The notes below the pieces were generated by a model. That model was not told the origin of the DNA and did not search any database. It saw only the letters and a list, made by a program, of their open reading frames with translations. 64,000 nucleotides of DNA from Prosapia bicincta (Eukaryota; Arthropoda; Insecta; Hemiptera; Cercopidae), in contig JBAIZL010000004.1 in assembly GCA_036971475.1 (NCBI GenBank), positions 62,445,168-62,509,167 on the forward strand, given 5' to 3'. This document shows positions 1-12,407 of this stretch, one piece after another. A program made the translations under genes and the position numbers. Numbering within the stretch: the first letter of the stretch is position 1; each line of letters begins with the position of its first letter.

Positions 1-700
1 CTGCAAAATTATTAACTTTTTGTATTTTTTGTGGAAAAAAGTTAATATTCATGTTCTTCACATTAAAACGAGTAATTTTTTTAAAAAATTGTTTAAACCA
101 ACATCATTAAGACTATATTTTTACTGCATTTTATCCCTAAAAATATTGTTAATTGAAATGTTTGCCTAAATAAATTGTTTTAATCAACATATACTGTAAA
201 AATTTGTAATTGTTCTGTTTAACCTGATAACCGATTTCGGCCTAGATTTTATATATTACTATACGTATATTAAAATATACAAAACAAATCTACACATATA
301 AAGCAAGATCGGCTGAAAAAAAAAATTTTTAACTGGCAGAAACTCTTAATGAATAATTTAATATAGGTACATAGCAATGTATAAAATTACGACCAAATCT
401 ATCCTAACTAGATATTTTATAGATGTTTTTTTTAATAAAGGTGGAGTACAAATTAATGTTATATTTAATTTCATCCATATTTGTTTTGACTGAATACTCA
501 TAGTTATAGTACATAAAATTAAAACCAAATCTATCCTGACGGGATACTTCATAGGTATATCTTAATATAGGTAGATAGTAATGTTGTATAAAATTACAAC
601 CAAATCTATCCTCGCTGGATACTTTATAGGTATATTTAAATATAAATAAAGTACATAGTAATGTATAAAATTACAGTAAAAACAGTTTTAATGATGCCAA
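1..700. repeat. 75-bp repeat monomers and foldback arm (truncated by window edge)
   Basis: Positions 1-130 match the right arm of the foldback at about 6060-6190. From 290 to 680 there are several monomers of a 75-bp repeat whose core reads ACCAAATCTATCCTGACTGG. Two cores at 525 and 600 are 75 bases apart. Short Y-rich or L-rich open frames here are products of the repeat. Confidence 0.7.
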
Positions 701-899
701 TAAAATATTTTGGGCAAAATCCTTATGTGGCTAAACGGAACAATTACCAAATGTTTTGATTAGGAATCTAATTTATAAAAAACCTGTACATAAATTCTAT
801 ATTTAATTAATAAACTTGAGATAGGTAATTTTTGTATGGAAGTGTTGGGAGTTTCAAATAGTTTAATGAATTTATATGTAATGTGCCACTTTATATTTT

Positions 900-1240
900 A
901 AGAAATTATTTAAAGGCTAATTGTTTAGATTTGGGAGCTACTTAGACGTCCCCTTCTGTGGAGTGATATCTTTTGCCAAGTGACGTCATGTAATCTCTAT
1001 TCTTACCTTACATCTGTAGATTTGTTTGGTTACATGTTGTATAAAATTAAAACCAAATCTGTTCTGCCAGGATACTTCAAAGGTATATTTTAATATAAGT
1101 AAAAAAGTAATGTTAAATTAAATTACAACCAAATCTGTCTTAACTGTATACTTTATAGATATATTGTAATGTTGTAAAAATAATACGATTCACGGAAGCA
1201 GACAGATTAGTACTTCTTACTTCTGCGCACTCAAACAGGT
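900..1240. repeat. Repeat segment shared with 6290-6620
   Basis: The stretch with CTATTCTTACCTTA and TAGATTTGTTTGGTTAC is repeated in the same orientation around 6330-6450. In both places it is followed by 75-bp repeat monomers. It looks like part of the same composite element family. Confidence 0.65.
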
Positions 1241-1289
1241 CCCTAACTGAAATTTGATTTAAAAAATAAAATTTTCGGCAAAATAAAAA

Positions 1290-2150
1290 AATGTATCAAA
1301 ATAACTATATCACATGTTGGTAAATGTTTACAAGCGCGAACACCTACGATATTTTTGATAATTCTACAAAACCACAAAAAAGGATGATATTCACAAGTAA
1401 TTTTTTTTTCTTTGAGGAAAGTTACTTTTTTTTAATTAAAAGAAGGGTAAAAAATTCTCAGCACAGCCATAAGTTGTGAATAGGCGCAGAATGATACAAA
1501 TGTTTCGTGACGTCACAGTGCTGTGCATAAGGTCGAGGTCACGCAACCTTACGTGTGTAGATATTTGAGAAACAACTTTTTGGCTTAATTTTTATACACA
1601 TATTTAAATATACTTATAAAGTCTCCAGTATGGATAGATTTGGTTTTAAATTTATACATTACTATATACCTATATTAAAATATACCTAAAAAGTGTCCAG
1701 TCAGGTTAGATTTGGTTTTAATTTTATACATTACCTAAATGGTTACATTTATAAAATTAGAACCAAATCTATCCTGACTGGATACTTCATAGGTATATTT
1801 CAAAATATAAATATATTCACCTTCTTTGGCAGTAACAAAAATAATAGTTATCAATGTAGCTTAAAGACATGGTTTTGTTAAATAAAGTTTAGATTGCTAA
1901 AACACAAACTACAGTCGTGACGTCACGAAATGTTTGTATCACTCCGTGCCCATTCACAACTTATGAAATGAACTTATGAGAATTTTTTACCCTACTTTTA
2001 ATTTTTAAAAAGTAGCTTTCCTCTAAGAAAAAAAATTACTTATGGATATCGTCCTATTTCGTGGTTTTGAACAATTATAAAAAATATCACAGGTGTCCAC
2101 GCTTGTAAACATTTACCCTATTAATATACTATAGTGACATGTTCGGAACC
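1290..2150. repeat. Foldback-type element 1
   Basis: Left arm about 1290-1516, right arm about 1916-2150, imperfect inverted copies that share GTAAATGTTTACAAGCG, a poly-T/A block and CGTGACGTCAC at their inner ends. The 400-base centre holds 75-bp repeat monomers that also face each other. No coding sequence is visible. Long arms with internal subrepeats resemble foldback transposons, but the true ends are undefined. Confidence 0.65.
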
Positions 2151-2405
2151 ACTGTTTTATTGGCAAGGTCTAACCTACTACCATTCACCATTAATATATC
2201 AGATATGACACTAAAAATAAAATGCCAATCATAAATACATTAAACACTAAACCTAAGATAATAGTTTTCCTTTATTTCTTTAAATAATTACTTAAAATTA
2301 ATTCAGTTAAATAAAGATGATTACAACGACCAACACAATACATTTCTTGTGGTTTTCTTATTAATTTTAATGAAATATTATACAGAGAACAGTAGTTTAA
2401 TTATG

Positions 2406-2469
2406 ATAAATAACAATAACCCTTGCTACAAATATTCAAATATTTGTAGCAAGGGTTATTGTTATTTAT
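2406..2469. repeat. Perfect 31-bp hairpin
   Basis: Arms 2406-2436 and 2439-2469 are exact reverse complements separated by only 2 bases (CA). The inner half reads CTTGCTACAAATATT. A single transcript would fold into a 31-pair stem. Confidence 0.95.
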
Positions 2470-2930
2470 TTATTAATTTTAATAATAAAATCCTCTTATA
2501 CCCACTCTATTATATTAAATTTTTTGTATACAAGTTCAAGGTCCTACCATTAAAATAAATTAATAGATATTAAAATTAAACTTTTCAAACTTATAAATGT
2601 TAATATCTACATACTAAATTCAACACAACAAAAAACCACCTTATTTAGAATAAAATATTTGAAAGTGAGGTAAAACTATGTTGAAGTAGTACAGGTATTC
2701 ATTCATGATAAGGCTAAGCAAACTTGTAAATTTAAGAACTTTAACACATTTAATAGGAATGAAAATAGACTTTGAAAAACTAAATAAAATAATAACATTA
2801 GTAATATGGTTATATTTAAGCTACTAGCATAATTAATAGAAAAGTTTCGCACTTTTTTAAAATTAGTAATTTTTAGAGATATGGACCATTTCTACTACAG
2901 ACCTACATTCCTATTTTTCCTAGTTCTTAC

Positions 2931-3023
2931 CGTAAGATTTTCATCCACCACGAGAGGGAGTTGCCTCCTTCCCAATTTCTTCTGCTTTTTATCATTCCTG
3001 AAAACGTCTACTAACTTTGCCAT
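2931..3023 (-). CDS. Possible first coding exon of an unidentified gene
   Basis: An ATG in a fair context (GTTATGG) opens 31 codons that are less AT-rich than the surroundings. They start MAKLVDVFRNDKKQKK and continue, basic, to DENLT, where a good donor GTAAGA follows at 2930. If real, the gene runs leftwards out of the window or has small exons I could not see in 1-2900. I do not recognise the protein. It could also be chance; no second exon supports it. Confidence 0.3.
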
Positions 3024-3539
3024 AACGAAATAGTTTTTATAATTAAACAAATTAACAAACACAATACAAATTTCTCTATTAAATGTAAGAGACTACAACT
3101 TTACCACAATCTATCATTCCGACGTGTTTAACAGCTGCCATTTGCAATTCGTAGTTTCTAAAAGTCAAGGAGATTACAAATCTTAAGGGTGGTTTATTTG
3201 CTTTTCATCCGGTATATCATTTTTATATAACATATCATTGAAAAAAGTTAATTTAAATACATTATTATATTTTCTGAAATAACGGTGATAAATCTTTTAG
3301 CAGACAGCATCATAAGTTGTATTTAAATTTACATTCAACATCTTTAAAATATATTATACTAACTTTCAATTTCAACTTCTATAATTTTTAAATAGGACAA
3401 ATTATTATACAAAAAAATTACACACGTTAATAATTATATTCTATATTATTACATTAAAAGAATGTAATTTGGAAGTCTACGTTACAACTTCAATGTAAGA
3501 GAACTTAGTAATTACTTTAACTAGTAAATATATATATGT

Positions 3540-3750
3540 AATAATTTGAAATTATTTTCTTGGATTTTGTAGTCCATTATGTACTGTGAAACTTAATCAA
3601 TCACTTTTATATTAGTTTATGACTATCTGAACTTTAATTTTATAAATTTGAAAAAAAACTTACTGCAGGTTTACACAAATTTACAAAATTAAAGTTTTGA
3701 TGGCCATTAACTAATGTAAAAGTGATTGAAATTATTAAAGTAATTTCGTT
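3540..3750. mobile_element. Head-to-head Penelope-like tail fragments
   Basis: A - strand copy (about 3665 down to 3540) and a + strand copy (about 3670-3750) of the tail also found at 45540-45680 and 54415-54480. The shared landmark is TACAAAATTTAAAGTT(C/T)GGATAG followed by an AAGTGATT-type sequence. They meet near 3668. Fragment only, no coding. Confidence 0.55.
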
Positions 3751-5200
3751 ACCTTAAAACTCAGTTTGCAGTTTTTGCGCGTGTGTATCTTGATTTTTTT
3801 CTTTTTAATTACTATTTTTCTTATCTCTGGTACTACTTTTGATACCAAAAGTAGTAATTTAAGAATCAGTCATAAGTAACTAAATATTTAAAACACAAAT
3901 CCGAAAAACGTCTATCAAATAAAACGTTTTTTTAGCCTAATGATTAAACGATTTGTATTTTATTGCATTTTAATAGTACCTGCAAATATTTTTTATTTCC
4001 AGTGTAGTATTATATAAATATATATAAAAAAACATTTGATTTTCACAAAAATAAATAACTAAAATTAATAATAAATATTTATAGTAAATATTGAAGTATA
4101 AATAATAAAAATTGTAGTTGTTTTTCCAGTTTATTATATACGTAATATTTCATATTTCGATAATCAAAATTTATTACAAATCGTTTTACTTCCTAACTAA
4201 TAAATATAGCTAACTTCCCAGCTAGTCTTGTACTACTTTTTAAAATATGAATGGATCAGTGTATCAATAACATTGCCTCATTTGAATCTCTAATTAATTT
4301 TCTATATTACATTACTTCAGTTCTTACATGAAACATTTATAACGTAAACTAAAGTAGTTGAGAAGAAATAATAAGGAACAAAATCATAATCTGTTACTGT
4401 ATTTATTACACAGATGTTTCATTCAAGCTGAGCTTAGATTCAAATTCAAAGTATTTGCTCAGCTGATAGCACTAAACCTGACTTTTCCCTTGTTATTGAA
4501 TAGTTGTAAGTTAATACTAATAGCAAAGTTCAATTGTTTTTGAGAGTGATTTCTGTTTTAGTACTTCAATATTGTATTCGTGACTCCATTCATTAGTCAT
4601 TGTATTGTAAAGTTATTTCTAAAATTTAGAAATATCTGGGAGGAAATATCCAAGAATTAATAGTATTAGAAAAGCGTTATTTTAATACAAGTTATTTTAA
4701 TGCACTAATTAATATGATGGAAGTTTTTACAAAACTTTGCAAACCTTCAGTTAACATTGTTCCTTACTTATTTTTGAAGCGTTAGTAAGTGCAATTTTTT
4801 ACACTTTATCTGAATAAATACTATAAGGATTTACTACTTTTAGTTGAAATAATTAGGTATAAGTAATAAGCTGGGAATGCGTTTTTTAAAAATTACCAGT
4901 ATTTGAATACATCAAGCTCTGTTTTACATAAATAAACATTTCTCTAAAACGCAATTATAACCCTTTGAATGTTCAGGTTTTATCGCTCTTAGCTGGACAG
5001 TGAAGGAATCCAGGTTACTGAAAATTAATGCTCCAGTAATTTGGAAAGGATCTTGATGAACACTATATTGTTTTATTTATTATAACTAAATATTGTCTTT
5101 AAAGTTTGATTTATAATAAAAATTGCTTAAATTTAATGATACTAATTACCGTGTATGTACAAATTGTATTTAATTTTAAAACAACAAAAACTTAGATCAG
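3751..5200. other. AT-rich stretch, nothing recognised
   Basis: Very AT-rich sequence with many stops in all frames. No gene, RNA or element family was recognised. The same is true of 2160-2400 and 2470-2930. Confidence 0.5.
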
Positions 5201-5219
5201 AAAAAAATGTTGATAAGAA

Positions 5220-6200
5220 AAATAGGTATAAATATAGTCTTAATGACTTTGGTTTAAATAAATTTTGTTTTTAATTACTTGTTTTAATGTGTAGAACACG
5301 AATATCAACTTTTTTTAGAAAATACGGAAAGTTACTTTTTTCAGGTTTTAAATGTTAGTGTGTAATGGCATGTATAGTGTAAACGAGCTTATATACGTTG
5401 TTTGAAATTTTTTTTTAATTACTCGTTTTGATGCGTGGAACACCAATATTAACTTTTTTCCTTGGAATGTACGAAAAATTTATTTTTTGCACATTTTGTA
5501 TGTTAGTCTGGAATAGCATGTAGGCCTGTAGTGTGAACCGGCAGCGCAGTAGCTACAGGGCACTGCACTGCGTTAAAGTAAATTAATTTTAATATGAAAC
5601 TTAAAATCTAGATATTTAACATTTGGTTATAATTTTATGCAACATTACTATATAGCGACATTGAAATATATGTATGACATATCCAGTCAGGATGAATTTG
5701 GTTATAATTTACACATCATTACTATTTACCTATATTAAAATATACCTATGAAACATCCAGTCAGGATAGATTTGACTTTAATTTTCTACATTGGCGATAA
5801 GTCTAAATATTTACCAAAATTACAAATAAATCTATCCTGACTGGATACTTTGTAGGTATACTTGAATATATGTAGATAGTAATGTTGAATAAAATTATAA
5901 TCAAATCTATCCTGACTGGATATTTCGTAGGTATATTTTAATACAGGTAGATATTAATGTTGAATAAAATTACAACCAAATCTAGACATAGTGCAGTGCA
6001 CTGTAGATACTGCGCACCTGGTTCACGCTATAGGCCTACATGCCATTACATACTAACATTTAAAATGTGAAAAAAGTAACTTTCCATATTTTCTGCAGAA
6101 AAAAAGTTGACATTCGTGTTTTACAAATTAAAACGAGTAATTAAAAAAAATAATTTTTTCAACGAACGTCACTAAGACCATATTTTTAACGAAAAATAAT
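5220..6200. repeat. Foldback-type element 2
   Basis: The left arm has two direct copies of one unit (about 5265-5390 and 5410-5590); the right arm (about 5985-6190) is an inverted copy. Landmarks are AATTACTCGTTTTGATG, GCATGTAGGCC and GTGCAGTGCACTG. The centre (5640-5990) holds 75-bp repeat monomers in both orientations; two cores at 5902 and 5977 are exactly 75 apart. Confidence 0.65.
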
Positions 6201-6289
6201 AGATTTTTACATACACTAATGATAATTAATTATTAGTTAATTTTCTGTTATTGGCTTGATAGTTAAGAAACATTCCATTTATGGCAATG

Positions 6290-6620
6290 CAATTGTTTTC
6301 AGATATATAGTTGAAAATAGGTAATTGTTTACTTTTGGGAACTAATTAGATGTTTGCTTTTGTGGAGTGTTACCTTTTGCTAGGTATTGCCACGTGATCT
6401 CTATTCTTACCTTAACATGTGTAGATTTGTTTGGTTACTTGTTGCATAAAATTACAACCAAATCTATCTTAACGATACTTCTTAGAGATATTTTAATATA
6501 GGTATATAAAATAAATATATAGGTATATGTTGTACAAAATTGTAACCAAATCTATCCTGAGTGGATACTTTATAGGTATATACTAATGTTGCATAGGTAG
6601 TAATGTTGCCATTGCTATAG
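6290..6620. repeat. 75-bp repeat monomers with shared flank
   Basis: Direct partner of 900-1240, continuing into two or three 75-bp monomers (about 6440-6600). No coding content. Confidence 0.6.
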
Positions 6621-7194
6621 CATCTCCAAAATAGTAGTTCCAACTAAAATGCTATTAAAAGTTGACTTTCTGACAAAAAAAAAAATTAATTATCAATATA
6701 GCTTTAGCACATATTTAGAAATGTTTTCATACACATTTATAAATGGTTCCCTAATGTAAATAACTACCAAAAATATATCCTGAACAAGGTAAAAATGATT
6801 TTAAATTTTCTAAACCATAAATACCAGTTAATACAGATATTAAATATTGTCACAGAAATATAACTTTAGAATGCACTTCTTTATGAAGAAAATATTTATT
6901 ATAATTATATATATAATTGTACACCTCCAATAACATATATATGTTGCAAATTGTTGAGTACATTCCTGGAAAGGTTTTTGGCACTTCTCATAGCCATTTC
7001 TGTACAATTATGCCTCCCATCGGTTTTCGCTATTTTTCAACATGTAATATTCTGTGTACATCATCATTTGTTTGACATTTCATTGAATTCATTCTAAATT
7101 TTGGTTGCTATGCAACTATATGTATGCGGAAATCGAGACAGAACGACTTTTCTATATTCGATTAAATCAAACCAAGTTCGGAATAATATATTCA

Positions 7195-7850
7195 TTTATG
7201 TAACGCAATTGTTAATGATGGCATCATAAATATCAACGAATGGGGAAAAATATTTATTCTGCTGGATACCTTCATGGGAAGCCAACAACATATGGATGAA
7301 TACACCCAAGATGCAATGAGTTATGTTCACGCATTTGGCCGTCCAGATCTGTTTATAACATTCAAATACAATTACGTGGCAAAAAATTACAGAACTTTTC
7401 TCACCTACATAATCATCTTTGGATTGATATGATATTACTGCACATGTGTTCAAAGAAAAATTGAGCAATGGATGTATTCCATTGAATGGGAAAAATGAGG
7501 GTTGCCACATGCATACATTTTAATTCAGTTGATCACAAAACTCAATCCAGGTCGCTATCGCATCTCCAGATGCCTACAGCGATACAATCTTATTTAAAGT
7601 AGTAAATAAAACATGATTCATGGCCCATGTGGTGTACATAACAACTATTCACTGTGCATGTCTGATAGGAAATGCACGAAGCAATGCCCAAGAGGTTTAG
7701 TAGCCGAAACTATCACTGGAAATGACGGATATCCACTATATCATCGACAGTAAAATAAACATGGCAGCAAATCCGTCACTTTAAAAGTACGGGACAATAA
7801 TATTAATGTCAATCGGTGGGTATATGTTGTATATCCTAGTGTATTGTATT
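7195..7850 (+). pseudogene. Decayed Helitron Rep/helicase-like segment
   Basis: Translation shows a run close to the Helitron helicase-like N region: GKIFILLDTFMGSQQHMDEY, then TQDAMSYVHAFGRPDLFITF, from about 7233. Later pieces in shifted frames match the following Helitron sequence: DITA.VFKEKL, CMSDRKC, RGLVAETITGNDGYPLY (about 7690-7750) and VTLKVR. Several frameshifts and stops break it, and no helicase domain or Helitron ends were seen. It was rolling-circle transposition machinery and is now dead. A 104-codon open frame on the opposite strand at 7196-7510 is a shadow. Confidence 0.75.
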
Positions 7851-7939
7851 TCCTCTTCCCACCATTGTCCTTTCTTTCTCACTTTACTTTTACTAGATCA
7901 ATTACTCCATTTCATTGGTGCCATGAGTTTGTCATGCTT

Positions 7940-9430
7940 TGAACAAATGTTAAGAAGAAGGTGTTGTAAGTGTTGGAGAACTAATGAACATTATAAAAGA
8001 GGTTGGGGTAGGTATAAAGATTTAAATATTTAGTACACTTCAGAGTTTGCTATGACTATACTAAAAAATCGGTATCAGATTTTAAAACAAGGTTGTGACT
8101 ATGATTTACAAAGAAAGAAAATTAAACGTTGTACATATGACATTATCGATAACATGATGATAATATGGATTACAGTAATGTGGGAGAAAAATCTTCCATT
8201 GTCTGTGACACTAAATAGAGAAGAAGTTTTGGAATTTGCTGCATCATACAGTGACTTTCATATAAGTAATGGTTGGATAGACAAATTAAAAAAAAGCGCC
8301 ATATCATCGATGAAAAAGTCATTTCGGGTGAAAGTGCAAGGATTAATATAATTAATGGAGGAAGGAAAATGATTTGAAAATTTTTTTAAAATAATTATTT
8401 TAAAGGACATATGCAATGCTGATGAAACTGGTCTGTTTTTTAAATGAAACTTAACAAGACACTAACTTTTAAAACCAGCCCCTGTTTTGGAAGAAAAGGA
8501 ACCAAATGAAGAATTACCCTAATAGTGGCAGCGAACATGTTGGTAACAAAAAAACAAATTGCTTGTGATTGGTAAAAGCAAATCTCCACTATGTTTCTGA
8601 TGCATTAAGTCTTTAGAAGTTGAGTTGCTTTTAATAAAAAGGGGTTGATGACAAGCAAAATTATTATTGAATAATAATGTCCAGGTGCTAAAGCCGGACA
8701 AGCAGATTCCCAAAGAGAAAAGAAAAATTGCACTTTTCTTAGACAACTGCATGACATTATTTCTAAACTAAAGAATGTAAATGTAAATTTCTTTCCACCA
8801 AATGTAATTTCAACACTGCAACCCCTTGATCAGGGAGCTATATAAAACTTAAAGTTGCACTATGGTAAAAAAAATTATTTAAAAAATAGTGACTAAAATA
8901 AAGAACAGCGAAGCAATAACCAAAGACATTGTGCAGAGACTGCATTGTTAAATTGCCAAATTGTGGAAAAATGATGTATGGAAAACAATAGTTTTTAATT
9001 GTTTCTCCAAAGCAGAATTCAATTGTCACTTATGAAGAGAATAATGAGGCTAACATGGCATTAAGTGAATTATAAAAGCAATTGGAGTTTGTGAAAAGAT
9101 CAGGAAACGTAGGTAATGATGTTACTTTTGAACATTTTATTTGCATAGACAAAGCGTCCAGATGACAAACCCAAAAGAACTTTTGAAAGACTATTATGAC
9201 AAACTTGAAGAGAAGAATCTTACAGACAATGAAGTTTTACAAGGTTTCAAAATCATCAAGGGAGGATTTCAAATAAAAGATGGTATACCAAACAACATTT
9301 TTTATTATTTTTTTTTAATGTGAAATATTCATTGGACATGATGTTTTGTTTAAAAGCAAGTGCAACAGAAGATACTTTTTCAAGTAAAATTTCAAACACT
9401 AGAAAGGAGTTAAATGCATTTTATTAATTT
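7940..9430 (+). pseudogene. Decayed pogo/Tigger-type transposase
   Basis: The best-kept part, 8052-8351, matches the CENP-B-type DNA-binding region of Tigger transposases: KRCTYDIIDN, NLPLSVTLNREEVLEFAAS and FHISNGWIDKLKK. Downstream, in broken frames, are the three catalytic blocks of the DDE domain: NADETGLFFK (about 8409), KRKIALFLDNC (about 8720) and LQPLDQGA (about 8818). A Tigger-like C-terminus with NLTDNEVLQGF follows (about 9215). There are many stops and frameshifts. No terminal inverted repeats were identified. Not functional. Confidence 0.8.
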
Positions 9431-9561
9431 GTGTTTCATTTAATGTTTTTGCTCTAATTATGACTTGTGTAGTGTATAGTACAGTGTGTGTTGAGTGTAT
9501 AGTAATAAACACAGTTAATGGATTAAAGTTAAAGTTTAATTATGTAGCTTAATGTAATTAA

Positions 9562-9984
9562 GGCATATCTGTGCCTTCCTTTTTATTTTCCTGTACTTCC
9601 AAGCTTGTCCATTTTTCCAGTTCTGTTTGGCTGATGGTAGTTTTTTCTTCCTTTTCGTCTATTTTCTCCTTTTGCATACTTTCCTTTTGCAGCCTCCCCA
9701 ATTTCTGTACCCTTCTTAGGCCTACTATGTTTATTATATTCCTCCGTCCTTTTAGCTTTCTCCCCCCTTAAATTGTATGCACCGGTTTCAGATTCCATTA
9801 TATTTTCTTAGATAAAACTTCAAAACCCCCTTTTATATTTAAATTTTGAAATTAATTAAAAATGTCACTTATGATTGTAAAGTCCTGAAAAAGGTAAACA
9901 ATATTAGTACAAATATTCAATTATTTATATTATTCAGAGTGCCTTTTTCTTATTATTCTTATTTTTCTAATGATCGTGCCCCAC
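9562..9984 (-). repeat. Second partial copy of gypsy-like leader and gag start
   Basis: These 423 bases repeat 11981-12414 in the same orientation with small indels. The copy holds the sequence just after the primer-binding site and the first about 70 gag codons (MESETGAYNLR...). On the - strand it follows directly after the protease fragment and breaks off at 9562. The junction falls inside the primer-binding-site region: this copy has GTGGGGCACGATC but lacks the TGGCGCCCAAC before it. Confidence 0.85.
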
Positions 9985-10398
9985 TAAGCATTGAAACGGA
10001 TATTTAACTCCTCCTATTACCATTATCATTTTATTAATCTTTTTAGCCTTCTTATTAGTTGTGGTTCGAATTGTTAAATTTTTTATTGGCAGTATTTCTA
10101 TTTTTCCTATTTTATTTTTATTTTCCAATATCCAGTTCTCCTGGATACATGTTACATTACTGCCTGTGTCTATTAATGCATGTAAACTTGTTTCCTTTAT
10201 TTTAATTTCTATTTCTGGGTTTCTTACTTTCTTATCAATTCCTAAATTATAATTTCTCTCCTCATCCTCTTGTTCCAAAAATTCCCTATTTATAAGTACA
10301 TTATTTATAATCAAATTATTACTATATTTGGAGCTCTTATTAAATTTCATCACTGGCAACCTCATTTGTTCTTCTTGATGCCCCTTTTTCTGATCCAA
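9967..10398 (-). pseudogene. Gypsy-like retrotransposon protease fragment
   Basis: A 143-residue frame with an aspartic protease core: LHALIDTGSNVTCIQENW (active-site DTG at about residues 77-79) and a basic region ending MVIGGVKYPFQCLVG. The normal continuation into reverse transcriptase is missing; after CLVG the frame enters the second leader copy and stops. It overlaps the end of the gag frame (10419) in a different frame, as in elements that use gag-pro frameshifting. Replication enzymes downstream are absent, so the element is not autonomous. Confidence 0.8.
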
Positions 10399-10418
10399 GG
10401 CGATGATACCAGTGTTTT

Positions 10419-12231
10419 TTAGTTTTCTGCCTGACTGTGGGCACCATCCTCTTTTCTTGTTCCCACGCCTCTCCTTGCCTCAACACTGTTTATTTCTCTA
10501 TTGTTTCTCTCATTTGTTTCATAGTTTCTATTTATTCTATTTTCTCTGTTATTCTCATATCCTGGTCCTCGATCAACATTTCCCCTCATGTGATCTTCAA
10601 TTCTTTTATTAAAAAATTGGACATATTGCCTCCCTTTGTTTCTATATCCATTATTTCCATTCCTTCCTGCCATTTCTCCCTGTCCTGGAAATCTTCTATT
10701 TCCTTGCTGCCAAATTCCTTCTTCACCCCTTCTAGGTGGAAATCTGTTTATGTTTTGCTCATATCCAGGGGTAGGCCTATACCATTGTCCCCTATTTCTT
10801 TGTCTGATGTCTTTATTACGCTCCTCTATGTCCTCCTCATTCAACATTCTCTCCATTTCTCTGATGGTCTTTATATTCTGCACCCTTCTCTACAACTGGA
10901 TTTCCTCATTAAAGTGCCGGCTCAATCTCCGGACTATTTCTTCTTCACTTTGCGGCGGTGTCATGTTTTTCAATATAATGACCCTTTCTATAAAGTAGTC
11001 TGCTCTGGCCTTTCCATTCCGTTCAATATATTTTTCACTTTCCATCCTCTCTTTAATTCCCTCTTGTACTTCTTTCGCTCAGTACCTCTCTATAAATCTA
11101 TCTTGCAAATCCGAGAAATCTTCCACCACTTCTTGGACTGGCTCCCACCATCGAGCCGCTCCTGCTTCTAAAGCTCTATCTATAACACCTCTATATTCGT
11201 TTTCGAACCTCTCCCCTGTTCTACGTTCAAATTTTCTCTCTAAATATCGATCCAGCCTTTTGAGGAACTCCATGGGGTTACCATTTCTTCCATTAAATTT
11301 GGGTATCTCCTCCTGATTCCCGCAAGATACTTGTATGATCCTTAGGCCTTCACCTCCTTTACCATTATTACTCTCGATTTTTCCTATTCTATCTCCTAAC
11401 CTTCCCTGCTCTCCTAATATTTTCTCCCTATCATCTTCGACTTTCCTAAAACACTCATCTGTTATCTTTCTTTCCCCTATCACCTTTAATTTTAACTCTC
11501 CTAACTCTTCTGTGTTTTTCTCTACTTTGTCCCCCATTTCCCCTATCTCAATTTGTGTTAGTTCTGTCTCTTTCGTTAATGTCTCCCTAATTTCCTCCCG
11601 ATTTTTTTGTAACTGTTTCCTCTAACTCCTTATCTTTTTGTTCTAACTCTCTTCTCATCCCGTCTATTATTAAAATATTTTCCCTCTTTATTTGTTCCTT
11701 CATCTCCTCAATCATTTTCTTATTATCCTCCCTTATTTCATCTGTTATGAATTTTAAATCTCCTTCATCTCTCTTTATTTCCCTTATTTTTTCATTACTC
11801 TCATTAAATTTTCTATTTATTTCCTCTCTCCCTTTATTTATATTTACACTCATTTCCATTGAAGTCCTCATCATATCCCTTAAATCTGCATTCTCATTAT
11901 TTCCCCGTTCCTGTTGGGTTTGCATAGGTGGTAGTCCCCTATCCTCGTCTACTTGGGTTTCCACCTTAATATCTCCTATTGGCATATCTGTGCCTTCCTT
12001 TTCCTTTTCCTGTACTTCCAAGCGTGTCCCTTTTTCCAGTTCTATTTGGCCTATGGTAGTTTCTTCTTTCTTTTCGTCTATTTTCTCCTTTAAAGTCACA
12101 TACTTTCCTTTTGCAGCCTCCCCAATTTCTGTACCCTTCTTAGGCCTACTATGTTTATTATATTCCTCCATCCTTTCCGTCCTTTTAGCTTTCTCCTCCC
12201 TTAAATTGTATGCTCCGGTTTCAGATTCCAT
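10419..12231 (-). pseudogene. Gypsy-like gag, interrupted
   Basis: Three open blocks follow one another on the - strand: 12231-11587 (starts MESETGAYNLR; charged, coiled-coil-like), 11537-11079 (capsid-like, with IPKFNGRNGNPMEFLKRLD and ARWWEPVQEVVEDFSDLQ) and 10883-10419 (arginine-, glycine- and asparagine-rich, probably RNA-binding; no CCHC knuckle). They are separated by a frameshift near a run of seven T at about 11605 and by two in-frame stops, near 11080 and 10890. These few breaks suggest fairly recent decay. The opposite-strand open frames here are shadows. Confidence 0.8.
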
Positions 12232-12407
12232 TATATTTTCTTAGATAAAACTTCAAAACCCCCTTTTATATTTAAATTTGAAATTAATTAAAAATGTCGA
12301 CTTATGATTGTAAAGTCCTGAAAGGTAAACAATATTAGTACAAATATTCAATTATTTATATTATTCAGAGTGCCTTTTTCTTTTATTCTTATTTTTCTAA
12401 TGATCGT

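Noticed and set aside
7196..7510. 104-codon - strand open frame
   Set aside because: It is antisense to a clear Helitron Rep segment on the + strand.
10437..11171. 244-codon + strand open frame, and similar + frames at 11335-11625 and 11747-12244
   Set aside because: Serine-, leucine- and phenylalanine-rich shadows of the charged gag frames on the - strand.
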